DNA of 64,000 bases from the NCBI RefSeq assembly GCF_008831285.2, contig NC_045141.1, positions 7,239,353 through 7,303,352 of the forward strand. The letters are read 5' to 3'. This DNA is from Nymphaea colorata (lineage: Eukaryota > Streptophyta > Magnoliopsida > Nymphaeales > Nymphaeaceae). The translations under genes were made by a program, and so were the position numbers. The notes under the pieces are model-generated. The model was not told where the DNA came from. It did not search any database and worked only from the letters and a program-made list of their open reading frames with translations. Position 1 is the first letter of the stretch. The number at the start of each line of letters is the position of its first letter. Shown here piece by piece: positions 25,200 through 35,524 of the stretch.

Positions 25200-26510
25200 T
25201 AAGTCTAGCCATCAAAAAAGAATCTCTATTGGCGATTAACAAAAGCACATAAGGTGCAAACTCTTTCAAATGAAAAGCATTTGTAGGATCAAGTAATTAT
25301 GTACCATTAGCATCAATGAGACAGTAAGAATTATGAGGGAACACTTGCTTCACCACATATGACCCATCCCAATTCAACACTTACTTTCCTTGCAGATGGT
25401 TCTTCCATGGAATGGTGGATCTATGGACTAGCACGTTCACTGTGAATCTCAATGATTTTGCATAATGCCAAGCAACTCTCTAGTGGCTTGAAATCTTTTC
25501 CCGTACAATCTAGTTGTAACATTCTTTGTTGTTGATATCTATCGATGGGCATCTTTGTCATTGCAATGAACCCCCAAGTTGACTTTTGAACTTGAAGTGG
25601 CAAAACTATGTCCGTCATGTATACCAACTCTGCTGGTCTAGCAATAGTTGGTATCTTCTTTGTCATGGGTCTTCTTGTACCAATCATACCATGTTTTTAT
25701 CATTTTTTGGGGGGATTCAAATCAAGATTTTATCTGTATCCTCAGCTTAGTCATTTTTTGTAGGTAATAAGGTGTGAAGAAGTGATGTTTGATTCAAAAT
25801 TTAGCACAAAAATCTTGCACCCTTTCATAGTTCAAATGAGTACCATTGTCAAAAAAATATCATGTAGTACTCTTAATATATATAAGATGTTTTTTGTGGA
25901 TAAATGAAGTCACATATCTCCTTCAACAGTTCTAATAGTAACTACTTCTACCCACTTGGTAGAATATTCGGTTGCCACTAGAAAGTACTTACGACCATTT
26001 GATGTGGGTAGATTGATGGTGCTCATTAAATCAAATGCCCATATAGAGAAAGGTTATGTTGAAACAATTGAATGTAAATAAGTGTGTGTTCATCAATAGA
26101 GTTTGTATGAATTTGGCACTATAGACATTTCTTCACACACTTATAACAATCTTGCTGCATTGTTAGCTAATAGTATCATGCCCTTGCCAGCTGTGTAACT
26201 AGTGTTTGATAACCAACATGACCAACACATCTTCCTTCATATGCTTCTTTCATGACCTCTTGTGGCTCATTTTTATCAAGGCACCAAGAGTATTCTAAAC
26301 TTAAATCTCTCTTGTATAAGACTCCTATCAGATGAAATATGTTTCCCTCATTATTTGTTTTGTATCCTGATGGACAGCTTGATCTACTTGTATCCTGAGT
26401 AGTCATTCATGAAGGAGAACATGGCATGACTAGCTATACTATCAAAAAGATGGTCTATGTTGGGTAAAGGATAATTATCCACGGTAGTCGCCCTATTAAG
26501 GTAAAGACAA
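25200..26510 (-). pseudogene. Ty3/gypsy retrotransposon pol remnant with internal deletion
   Basis: Read on the minus strand from 26510, it opens with an RT block ('DNYPLPNIDHLF', then 'MFSFMNDYSGYK'). Only about 30 bases past that block it passes into the integrase zinc-binding region (26340-26176: 'LYKRDLSLEYSWCLD', 'EAYEGRCVGHVGYQTL'). The integrase core follows, with 'LPTSNGRKYFLVATEYSTKW' (about 26020-25960) and a 'DNGTHL' block (about 25860), then the 'VYKKT..' post-core region and a C-terminal stretch to about 25200. Most of RT, all of RNase H and the linker are missing, so the piece is an internal-deletion derivative. The first catalytic Asp of integrase (usual V-D-x-F/S-T-K-W) reads Glu. 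Multiple stops and frameshifts abolish coding. LTRs of this element were not identified. Confidence 0.8.
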
Positions 26511-26514
26511 CCAA

Positions 26515-28020
26515 TTTTTTTATGTCAAAATAACCATTTTACTCTTCACAAATGAGATTTTGTATTTTTGTAAAAGAATTTCAAATCTATTGGCCATGAA
26601 CGAACCATAACAAGGCACACACCCAAGGGATCTAACAAGAGAACCCAGATCACTCTAGGTTGTCACCACCTAGAAAAATGTTAGTTTTGCCCCAGATCTC
26701 CCTATTTTGTTGTATTTTTCTTCAATTTTGTGAGAATGGTTTTACCCAAGATCAATGGGAGTTATTTTCATCTCCGCATTTTATTAGTAATTCTCGAAAC
26801 AAGTTTACCAACTTACATTAGTTTAGAAATGGTTTAGAAATAACCTATGTCCCTAGTTTTTCCATCGTTTCTTATCATTAGAACAACTGTAGACCTTATC
26901 AAACCCATGATAGGTTCTCTCCAGCATCAGTATAGTATTTTCAACTCCATTTACATATTTCAAGCCCAAATTACATTGTTAGAGCAATCATTTCTAAGAA
27001 ATGGTATTCCATTTTACTATTTTTGCATGTCTAATCACTATCTCTGCCTGATTCGTGTGACTAGGTCTTAATTGAGAGAGAACAAAATTCTTTAGTGTTG
27101 AATCTGACTATTCGTACCTTTAGTTCAAACAATTCCATCTCAAATTGAGAACAATAGTAGTTTTCCAATCACTCATGCAGTGTCCATGTCTGAACATTGT
27201 CACTAGTGACTTCAGAACTAATTTTGAGACAATTTTTGAGAGACATGGAATGTCACTTTTCAATTCGTGCATACAGATAGAATCAGTGTCACTTGAGGAG
27301 GGTATCAGTGTGTTTATTTCTGATTGATCGATTTCAGCTTTGTCAATTTTGAAAAATGTGATTTTCCAATAACAAATTAAGGAACTATTTAGTCAGACTT
27401 GGCATGTTTCTAAACTGAACCCAGTCTACATCGCAGTGTAGATAAACGACCTATCCAGCCTCGCTTAGTGTAATTTCATGCCATGAGAAAAATTATCATG
27501 TGCACATATGTACATGATTTTTATATAAACCTAAGTTTGGAGTCATATGAACCAAACTCAAGGTATGTCCGCACTAAACATGAGCCCATCAAAGCTTATG
27601 TAGGCCCTGAGTGCACTTAAAACTAAGCTCAGCTAGGTTCAAATCAAGTTGAACCCATTTGACCAAAACTGAACCTAGTTTGACCTGAGCCTAGTCTGAC
27701 CTATGCATGAGTTAAGTCCAGATCTAGATCATGCCTTACTCCACCTCCTAAACACCGAGTTTGAGCCCACAAGCCACTAAAACTATAACTTGCTTTAGAA
27801 TATTAACTTTTAGATGGATGACACTTGTCAAAATATTAATTTTAGAATTCTGACACTTGTCGAGATCTTAGAGACTCCATCATATTTGAGACTCTTTAAT
27901 TTTTTATAAATAGAAATGTCCTAGGGCTCCCTCTCTCTTTGTTTTCTATTTTGACTTATCTTTTCAGGTTTAAACATGTTTAAATTAAGTGTTTATAAGT
28001 TTTTTCTCACGAAATTTAGG
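26515..28020 (+). repeat. Long LTR-like repeat family, copy C (left part)
   Basis: It begins right after the gypsy RT remnant. It aligns over its whole length with the reverse complement of 37190-38950. Matching landmarks are 'aggttgtc.cca' near 26660 / 38715, 'ttaccaa/ggt..aca' near 26810 / 38560, 'ctttatcaaacccat/caa' at 26895 / 38455, 'aaacctaagtttggagt' at 27529 / 37790, 'ccacctcctaaac' at 27744 / 37580 and 'gagactcc' at 27880 / 37285. It also resembles the start of copy A1. A TATA-like element (27904-27914) is followed by a CT-rich run. The non-coding open frames within it are chance. Confidence 0.8.
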
Positions 28021-29055
28021 GGGCATTTGATTACCTGGAATCATTGGAATTTCAAATTCAAAATTTCAATTTTTGAAGAAATAGATATTATATGATCAAA
28101 CATTGAATTTTGGTTCTGGAATTGAAGAGCCATTTAGGAATCAAAATTATGGAATCAAAATCTGGCCCTAGGGTTCTGATTTTAATTCAAAAATTAAAAT
28201 TCCAGACAACTACTAGCTTTCACTCCTCGAACCCATCTTCTTTCTTGCACGAAAAAACCCTCTCCCGGTAAACTAGCTCACTTCTTCTTCATCTAGTAGG
28301 TAGTCACCATTGCAACTCTCTATGACTCCATGCCTAATGCCTACACCACCATGTCTTTGATGGACTGGCCATCAGCCTGCTGGAATTTTCAGCTTTGGTG
28401 CCAAAGAAACAAAAGAACCCTATGCCAGCATGATGTACATTGGGCACTCTCAGGGACTGAGTTCCACATCCGCGTGTCCTACTCTGCTCCCCCACCTGTC
28501 TGAAAGACGATGCCGATCTTGTGGTCTTCACCTCTAAGAACGTGCCTCAGAAATCTCTACCATGTAAGCATCAACCCTCTTCTCCCCTTTCTTCTCATTC
28601 TGTTATGGTGAAGAGGAGATCTTACTTTTAGTTGGAAATGCAAGGAGAATGAGGATGGCATGAGGTTGGTGAGCATGGAAAATGTCAGAACCTTATAGAA
28701 ATCATGCTAATTTTGACGAGCGATTCATGCTCACTTTAAACATGCTGTATGCTTGGAGTTTGATTGAGTGTGATGGAGTTGTGAAGCTAGATTCTGACAA
28801 GCTGTTTTTGGACAAAATCAATGCAAATTTGGTTCATGGATGAGCTCTTCTAGTGTAAAGAACTCTACATTGTGTTCATCAATCCCTGTATTTTTCACAC
28901 TGGCCTCTTTGGTTTGTAGGTTGGTGATTTTCTCTTGCTTTTTATCTATTTTTGTTGAATGGGTGTTGTCCTTCTTTTTGGAGTTTTTAAATCAAACATG
29001 GTATTTGAGTTCTAGAATCAAAATTCCAGGTTATCAAACAGATAAAACTTGGGAT
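28020..29055 (+). mobile_element. Harbinger/Tourist-like non-autonomous insertion (tentative)
   Basis: The left edge after 'aaattta' reads GGGGGCATTTGATTACCTGG followed by 'aatc.ttggaatt'. The right side near 29020-29050 reads 'aaaattccaggttatcaaac', whose reverse complement is GTTTGATAACCTGGAATTTT, an imperfect terminal inverted repeat of the kind seen in PIF/Harbinger MITEs (TTA target, TTTGATxxCTGGAAT). The insertion separates two parts of repeat copy C. Internal sequence contains no transposase. The right terminus is not cleanly defined, so the element class is inferred. Confidence 0.5.
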
Positions 29056-30266
29056 GGATTTGAAGTTTTCATTCCAATTCTAGTTTTAGGTGGAACTTTG
29101 ATTCTAGAATTTAGATTATATAGTTAAAATTCTAGACTCATCAATACCCTCATAGGAATTTTATGTGTTTTCTAGTTTTAGAGATGTAACTTTTTGAGTT
29201 CGTGCAAAATTCAGAATTAGAGAAATTCTAAAGTTTTCTCTAACTTCAAAAGCTATCTCTCTAACAAAAATCATATTTCCTATCCATAAAAAAACATTTG
29301 CTTCTCTTACATATCTAGTTTCTTTCCCAAAATTTCATTAAAGACTATTTTCTACAACTTTGAAACTGCAAAAATCAGATTCTAAAATCTGTCTTTGTTG
29401 TAAACTTCATAACTTTTGATTGGAAACTCCGATTTATATTCTGTGAAAGCCAGAAGTTAAATCTATGTGTAGCTCATTCCCACAAAATTTTAGCTAATTC
29501 AAAGTTGATTTGCTAGTTAATTAGATGATTTTCTCAAAACTTTTTTTCTATAACGCTTATACATAATTCAACAGAATTGTATTTTTCACCAATTTCATGA
29601 TGTTGTTTCTCTCTCTCTTTCTCTTTCTCTCTATCTAATTTTTTTTTGAAACATTTAACTCATGTTGATCCTCTGTTATGTGGTCATGGAATCATCAAGC
29701 AATTTCTGCTTCTAATATACTCTATCATTTATATTTCTGCTCTAAGTCTCTAATGTCATAACTTTTTATGCTATGCATGTTTTTCTTATTTGTAAAATTG
29801 TATTGATTCTCTATTTTGTAGAGAGTCTACAAAACAATTTTCAAATCAATCCAAATTGATTTGATAGGTTCGAGTCAGATCAGATCTTGCTCTTCAACCT
29901 ATTTCACACTCTTTTATGCAATTTCAAATTTCTTTTATACGTTTTTGGTCTTGTATCTTTTATATCCTTCAAATCTATGACTTGAAGTTGATTTGCCATA
30001 TATAGAGAGTCTTACTTCCAAATTTTGTGCCAATCTAGCATGACTAACCTAATTTTTGAATTTGTCAAAGTCAGGAATCTAGTCAAATTTTCATGTTTAA
30101 GCTTGTTAGCCTAGATTCAATCTGATTTTATGGTCTAATCTTGATTTCTCTCCTATTTTAAACATAGTTAGGGTTCTATAACATGTCATAGGCCTAGTCT
30201 AAGGAATTTAGGCATGAAAATCTTAAATTACATGTCAGTTTCTTTTCTTGTTATTGTGAATGTTAT
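29056..30266 (+). repeat. Probable continuation of LTR-like copy C
   Basis: AT-rich, non-coding sequence with the same word content ('gatcttgatt', 'ggcctagtctaagg', 'ttaggcatgaaaa') as other members of the family. It is interrupted at 30266 by the copia insertion and resumes at 35520. A CT microsatellite lies at 29612-29635. Assignment to the family is by composition and position rather than by a clear alignment. Confidence 0.4.
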
Positions 30267-30461
30267 TGTTAAATATCTTTGACTATCGGTTAGAGGCTTT
30301 TTGCAATATTAAGAAGTTGAAGTGTGTATCTTTTAAAGTTATGTTATTTTTGTTGGACTAATATGGTAATTCTTGTTACCGCCAGCCCTAATCTCTTTTA
30401 ACTTTGAGATTAGGGTAAAGTTAATGACATCTTTTGGTTTTCTCTCTCTCTAATCGTAACA
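30267..30461 (+). repeat. Left LTR of the copia element
   Basis: 195 bp, TGTTAAATATC at the start and ATCGTAACA at the end. It shares about 90% identity with 35318-35519. The CT run near its end has fewer units than in the right copy. Confidence 0.95.
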
Positions 30462-30475
30462 TAGTATCAGAGCCA
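30462..30475 (+). other. Primer-binding site of the copia element
   Basis: TAGTATCAGAGCCA directly follows the left LTR. It corresponds to the plant copia PBS complementary to the 3' end of initiator Met-tRNA (usual TGGTATCAGAGC), with one changed base at position 2. Confidence 0.85.
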
Positions 30476-31164
30476 AGGGTTCCCCAACATCGACAGCCAA
30501 GTAGTTTCTTTGGCGACTCACTTTTTTCCAGCGACTCCTTTCCTTTCGTCTCTTCTCTCATCCTCTTCTCGTTGCCTCTCTCTTCTTGTTCTATTCTCTT
30601 ACTGCCTCCCTGCTGGTGGAGTAAGAGGAAGAATAGGACCTGGTCGTGCTGCAAGGAGGAGGACCTGGTCATGCTTATGTGGAAAGTGTGATTACATCCT
30701 CTAGTGTATAATGTGGGGCAGTGTTGATCTGTTGTTCATGGGTATGAAACCAACTCGTGGATGTTGTTTGGAGTAGCTTTTCATGGGATAACCTATGTCG
30801 TGCGTTGTGGAGGAGTATAACAACCATCAAGTACCTAGTTGATAGTCGTATGTGGACCAATTGAAGTTGGGAGCAGCAGTCATTGGCAGAAACAATAGGA
30901 AGTAGCAACAGTCATCGTTAGAAACAACAATCATCGGCTGACTTTTCTATTTCTACTTTTCAGTATTTGTCAGGTCACGTGATTTACATACTCTTCTTTG
31001 TTGCCTAGTCTGTAATATTCTTATGGTTTTGGTTGGCAATAGAGATATTTTTTTTGTTATGGTTGACTACTACACCTTATACACACATATATTGTCCGTC
31101 AAATTTTTTTTTTTTTGCAATTTAGGTTGATGGTAATAAATATGATGGTTCTAATGAATACAAG

Positions 31165-31950
31165 ATGGCTAGAAACTCCTCATATGGAACCATAATCAAG
31201 CTTAATGGTTCAAATTATGGAATCTGGTCCATGGTGTTCATGATGTCTATGGCTGGTCATAGAAAGAAATATGTTCAAGAAAATGAACCTATTAAGAAAA
31301 AAGGCAAATATGTTGGGGATGAAGACAATAATATTGTGATGTCATGGATTATGAACAGCATGGAACCTTATATACCTCCAACAATTGCATACTACACCAA
31401 GGCTAAAAATATATGGTCATTCTTGAAGAAGACGTATTCTCATACAACTAATGTTATTAAGATTTACAAGTAGAAGATGAATTACACAACATACACCAAG
31501 GTGATCAAAACCTGTCTTAGTATTTTGCTACATTGACTGCTACATATGAACGGTTAAAACCATTTACTCACCTTGCCAACACTACTATGCATCACACTTT
31601 GAATCTGCTATGGTCACTAAGTTTCTTTTTGGATTATCTTTAGAGTATTTTGTGGGAAAGGCACAAGTTTTCACAAGCACTGATCTTCCTGACTTAGCAT
31701 ATACATATAATAGGATAAGTCATCTTCCAGTCACTCTTTCTCAACCGACACATGACACACCGGTCTCTGCACTTGTGGTATCAGGAGGACATGGCCATGG
31801 TTCTTATGTTAGAGATAGAAGACATGGTACAGGTTGTGGTGCAGGTCACGGCAGATTTCAGTGCACCTATTATAGCAAATTATGTCATTTAGAGACCAAT
31901 GTTGGGACAAACATCCTCATCTCCGTTCTGCTGGTCCACCAGGGCATGGT
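31165..31950 (+). pseudogene. copia gag remnant
   Basis: 31165-31473 encodes 'IIKLNGSNYGIWSMVFMMSM', then 'DEDNNIVMSWIMNSMEP', then 'KNIWSFLKKTYS', the N-terminal UBN2/DUF4219-type gag pattern of plant copia elements. A stop follows at about 31472. Later phrases at 31610-31740 ('KFLFGLSLEY', 'LPDLAYTYNRISH') continue gag in another frame. The Gly/His/Arg-rich stretch (31785-31860) leads to a zinc knuckle near 31863-31905, where the second Cys of CX2CX4HX4C reads Tyr and the last Cys is in a shifted frame. Gag would form the virus-like particle; this copy cannot be translated through. Confidence 0.85.
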
Positions 31951-32133
31951 GGAGGTAGAACCAATGCAGGCGAAGGGTCTTTTTCATCCCATGCAGCTTC
32001 CTCACAAACTATAGCATCTATGGTTGAGCCCTCTACTTGTTTGCCTATATCTACATCGTATTCTCTTAAGTAAGGATGAATATGATCTTGTTCTCACTTA
32101 GAGATCCTCCTCTAATCTGCCACAACTGTTGTA

Positions 32134-32260
32134 ATGGACTCAGCCTTCTCTGTTGGTGCCCCTACCAATGACCCAGGTATGATGTGGATGATTGATTTAG
32201 GAGCATTCAGGCACTATTGTCATTCAACCACAGAATTTTTCGTAATTAATAAAGTTTTCT
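32134..32260 (+). pseudogene. copia aspartic protease remnant
   Basis: 'MMWMIDLGAFRHYC' at about 32178-32220 corresponds to the copia protease motif W-I-I-D-S-G-A-S/T-x-H. The catalytic triad D-S/T-G reads D-L-G, so the active site is damaged. The frame closes shortly after. Confidence 0.75.
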
Positions 32261-32571
32261 ATATCATAGCATGTCAAACTAGCTTATGGCAAGTTGTCCC
32301 CCATTTTTTGCAATGGTGATATCTATCTCTCTCACTTTGGCACAATTACACATATGCTATATGCTCATCGTTTTTCAGTTAATATGTTATCTGTTAAGCA
32401 ACTGGCTGGTGACTTACAATGTAGAGTCATTTTTTATCCTGGTTCATGTTCTTTTCAAGACTTACAAACTGGGAAGATGATTGTTGGCAGCCATGAATGT
32501 GAGGGACTCTATTTCCTTTCTAGCCCAATAGATGTTGTTGAATCTTCCTTCACATCGAGGACCTCTCCTTT

Positions 32572-33436
32572 GTAGTGGCATCTCAAATAGGGCCATCCAT
32601 ACGTGTCTAAACTTTATCGCATGTTTTTAGATATTTCTACTTCAAAGTCTTTCTTATGTGATGTGTGCCAATTAGACAAACATACACGGAGCAGTTTTCC
32701 TTTGAGTTATAGTCCATCTAGTCAAACTCCTTTTAATATCCTTCATGTGGATGTTTGGGGTCCTAGTAGGGTTTCTTTTCATTTGTGTTTCTGGTATTAT
32801 CTTATTTTGGTTGATGATTTTACTAGAGTCAGTTGGGTATTTTTTTTTAAAGAAAGATCCAAAGTTATTTGTATTATTCAGAAATTTGTCAAGGAAACAA
32901 GAACTCAGTTTGGTTTTGTTGTAAAAAATATTCGCACTGATAATGCTCTTGAATTCAAATCTTTGGTCCTACTTCAATTTTATGCCAATCATGGAATTCA
33001 ACCGCAATATACTTGACATCATACGTCATAACAAAATGATGTCGGCGAATGCAAATATTGACAACTCCTAAATGTGGCATGCACTCTCATGGTGCATACT
33101 CATATGCCCGCCCATTTTTTGGGTGATGCTATTCTTACCGCATGCTACCTTACTAACAAATTACTTTCATCTGTCATCCAAGAACGCATTTTCATTCTAA
33201 TATTATATCTAGATCGACCATTATTTCATGTACCTCCCAAAGTATTTGGATGCACTTTTTTTACACACATCTTAGGTCCAAACAAAACAAACTTGCTACC
33301 CAAGCAATCAAGTGTGTATTCATTGGATACTCTACCAATCAAAAAGGATATCGTTGCTTTGATCCTCATACCAAGAAAGAGATTATTAGTGCAGATGTTA
33401 CATTCTTTGAGTCTCATCTATACTTTTCTACTCTGA
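32572..33436 (+). pseudogene. copia integrase remnant
   Basis: A GAG-pre-integrase zinc-binding region starts at about 32576 ('WHL..GHPYVSKL') and ends with 'CDVCQLDKHTR' (about 32655-32690). The core follows: 'FNILHVDVWGP' (about 32733), 'LILVDDFTRVSWVFFFKE' (about 32805) and 'IRTDNALEF' (about 32932) carry the first two catalytic Asp. A stop lies at 33015; then '.QNDVGEC' (about 33035) holds the third acidic residue in a degenerate form of the usual QQNGVAERKN. Post-core phrases 'AHFLGDAILTACYLTNKL' (33110-33165) and 'KCVFIGYSTNQKGYRCFDP' (about 33310-33370) are typical. Stops and frame changes prevent function. Confidence 0.9.
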
Positions 33437-33825
33437 GTACTACTATGTCTGAGATGCTAGTTTCTACCCTTCTTCCTATTCCTCCAACGTCACTTGAGTC
33501 TATTCCCTCCTCTCAACCTACGTCATGTGATTGTGTCCTTGATCCTCAATTAGTCTACTTTTGCTATCAAGGTCTCCCTCCAAACCGTCCACCAGAATCT
33601 TCTCAAGGGGTAAGTTATACTGATAAGACTGACTCAGGCCTAAATGATGACTACTTTGCAGTTCATCTTCCTATTGCTATTCGCAAGGGCCAGCGACAAT
33701 GCACTATGCATCCAATTTCCAACTCTGTTTCTATGACTATCTAAGTACAAGTTTGGTGTAGTTTGATCGAGCTATGTCTAGTCACATCATCCCTTCTTCT
33801 CACCACTAGGCCTTATTAGATTCAC

Positions 33826-34650
33826 GGTGGAGACAAGCCATGCAGGAAGAAATGGATGCTCTTATTTCTAGAGTGACTTGGGACTTGATTGATCCATTGA
33901 TGAATTGTGATATTGTTGGCTCCACATGGGTGTTTACCATCAAGTATCATTCTGATGGTTCAACAGAATGGTTCAAAGCATGTCTTGTAGCTAACGGCTA
34001 TACACAGACTTATAAGGTTGACTTCTTTGAGACATTTCCTCCCATAGCATGGTTAGGCATTATGTGCCTAATTATATCTCCTGTTGTCCAACAAGATTGG
34101 CCCTTATTTCAGCTTAATGTGAAAGATGTCTTTTCATGTAGAGATCTCTCTCAAACTGTCTATATACAGCAGCCCTTGGTTTTGAGTGACAATGGGAGTG
34201 TTGAAAGGTATGCAAACTCAAAAAGGCCATTTATGGACTTAAACAGAGTCCTCGTGCATGGTTCCATAAACTAACAGAAGTTGTATCTAAGTGTGAATTT
34301 CAAAGATCCCAACTTGATCACTCGTTGTTCATCAAGCAAGGCACATATTGTATAGTGATATTGATTGTGTATGTAGATGATATTGTTCCCTTTAAGAAAT
34401 ATAATCAAAAGATAACTCAGACAGAATTTCTACAAAAGCACTTTCTCACAAAAGGTCTTGGTCAACTTAATTATTTCCTTGGTATTGAAGTGGTTCAGAG
34501 TAGTAAAGGGATTATAGTGTCTTAAAGAAAATATGTTCTTCATATCTTACAGGAAACAGGTTTATTGGGGGCCAAACCTGCCACACTTCCTATGAATTCT
34601 GGAGTTCATATTCATAATGATGGATCAGAGACTATTCTAGATCATACAGA
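33826..34650 (+). pseudogene. copia reverse transcriptase remnant
   Basis: 33840-34274 begins 'MQEEMDALISRVTWDL', then 'STWVFTIKYHSDGSTEWFKA', 'LVANGYTQTYKVDFFETF', 'LNVKDVF', the RVT_2 order of Ty1/copia. A frameshift near 34225 separates the 'KRPFMDLNRVLVHGS' region, out of phase with the usual KALYGLKQAPRAW. The catalytic block 'VYVDDI' is intact at about 34369-34386, followed by 'FLTKGLGQLNYFLGIEV'. Stops end the frame at 34525; related sequence continues to about 34650. It would copy the RNA genome into DNA; this copy is inactive. Confidence 0.9.
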
Positions 34651-34659
34651 TCTCTGATA

Positions 34660-35260
34660 GGAAAACTCTTATATTTGATTGTCACTTGGCCTGACATTCG
34701 CTTTGTCGTGAATAAGCTAAGTCAATTCATGAAAAAACTCTGAAAGGTTCATTGGGAGGCTGCCTTAATGGTGGTGACATACTTAAAATCAGCCCGGAAG
34801 AAGGGGTTATGGTTCAAAAAGGAAGAATGTATTGACATAGAAGCCTATAGTGATGCTGATTATGCAAAGTCTGTAGATGACAATAAGTCTATTATAGGTT
34901 TTTGTGTCTTTGTTGAAAGTAATCTTATTCCTTGAGGAGCAAGAAGTAGAATGTGGTAGCCCAATCTATTGTAGAGTCTGAATATAGGGTTATGGCCGAA
35001 AATGCAGCTGAAATGTCATGGGTCAAATCGGCACTTTTAGAGTTGGGCATGTCAGTGAATCTTCTAATGAAGATGTATTGTGATAACAAGGCATCTACCT
35101 ATATTGTAAACAACCCTGTGTTCCATGAGATAACGAAACACATTGAAGTAGATTGCCATTATGTTTGGAATATGGTACAAGAAAGAGTTATTAGTTCTAT
35201 TCATATCTCATCTGACAGGCAGCTGAATTTTTACCAAGGCTCTTCCCATAGGTGATTTCT
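34660..35260 (+). pseudogene. copia RNase H remnant
   Basis: Across frames: 'DIRFVVNKLSQF' (about 34693), 'EAYSDADYAKS' (about 34840), 'IVESEYRVMAENAAEMSWVK' (34968-35028), 'MYCDNKASTYIVNNPVFHEI' (about 35072) and 'TKHIEVDCHYVWNMV' (about 35135-35180) give the characteristic C-terminal RNase H order of plant copia polyproteins. One frameshift near 35215 disrupts the final segment before the polypurine tract. Confidence 0.9.
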
Positions 35261-35308
35261 TTAGAGAATATAACAAGTTGAGCATGATTGATACCTATGC
35301 TCTAGCTT

Positions 35309-35317
35309 GAGGGGAAG
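35309..35317 (+). other. Polypurine tract of the copia element
   Basis: GAGGGGAAG immediately precedes the right LTR, the usual plus-strand priming site. Confidence 0.85.
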
Positions 35318-35519
35318 TGTTAAATATCTTTGAATGCCAGTTAGAGGCTTTTGTGCAATATTAGGATGTTGAAGTGTGTGTCTTTTAAAGTTATGTTATT
35401 TTTGTTGGACTAATATTGTAGTTCGTATTACCGCCATCCCTAATCTCTTTTACCTCTGAGATTAAGGTAAAGTTAATGACATCTTTTGGTTTTCTCTCTC
35501 TCTCTCTCTGATTGTAACA
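35318..35519 (+). repeat. Right LTR of the copia element
   Basis: 202 bp, TGTTAAATATC to TTGTAACA. It is longer than the left LTR mainly through extra CT units. It is followed at once by the GTTAT target duplication. Confidence 0.95.
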
Positions 35520-35524
35520 GTTAT

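Larger units (their letters stand above)
30267..35519 (+). mobile_element. Ty1/copia LTR retrotransposon, structurally complete, coding-dead
   Basis: An element of 5,253 bp with two LTRs (30267-30461 and 35318-35519), both beginning TGTTA and ending TAACA. It is flanked by a perfect 5-bp target duplication GTTAT (30262-30266 and 35520-35524). A primer-binding site adjoins the left LTR and a polypurine tract adjoins the right LTR. Internal order is gag, protease, integrase, RT, RNase H, which defines copia rather than gypsy. Many frameshifts and stops split the polyprotein, so it cannot transpose on its own. The LTRs differ at roughly 18 positions by hand count plus a CT-repeat length change, which points to an old insertion. 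It sits inside repeat copy C. Confidence 0.95.

Noticed and set aside
28334-29127. Open frames within the 28.0-29.05 kb insertion
   Set aside because: No similarity to transposases or host proteins; best read as internal sequence of a non-autonomous element.
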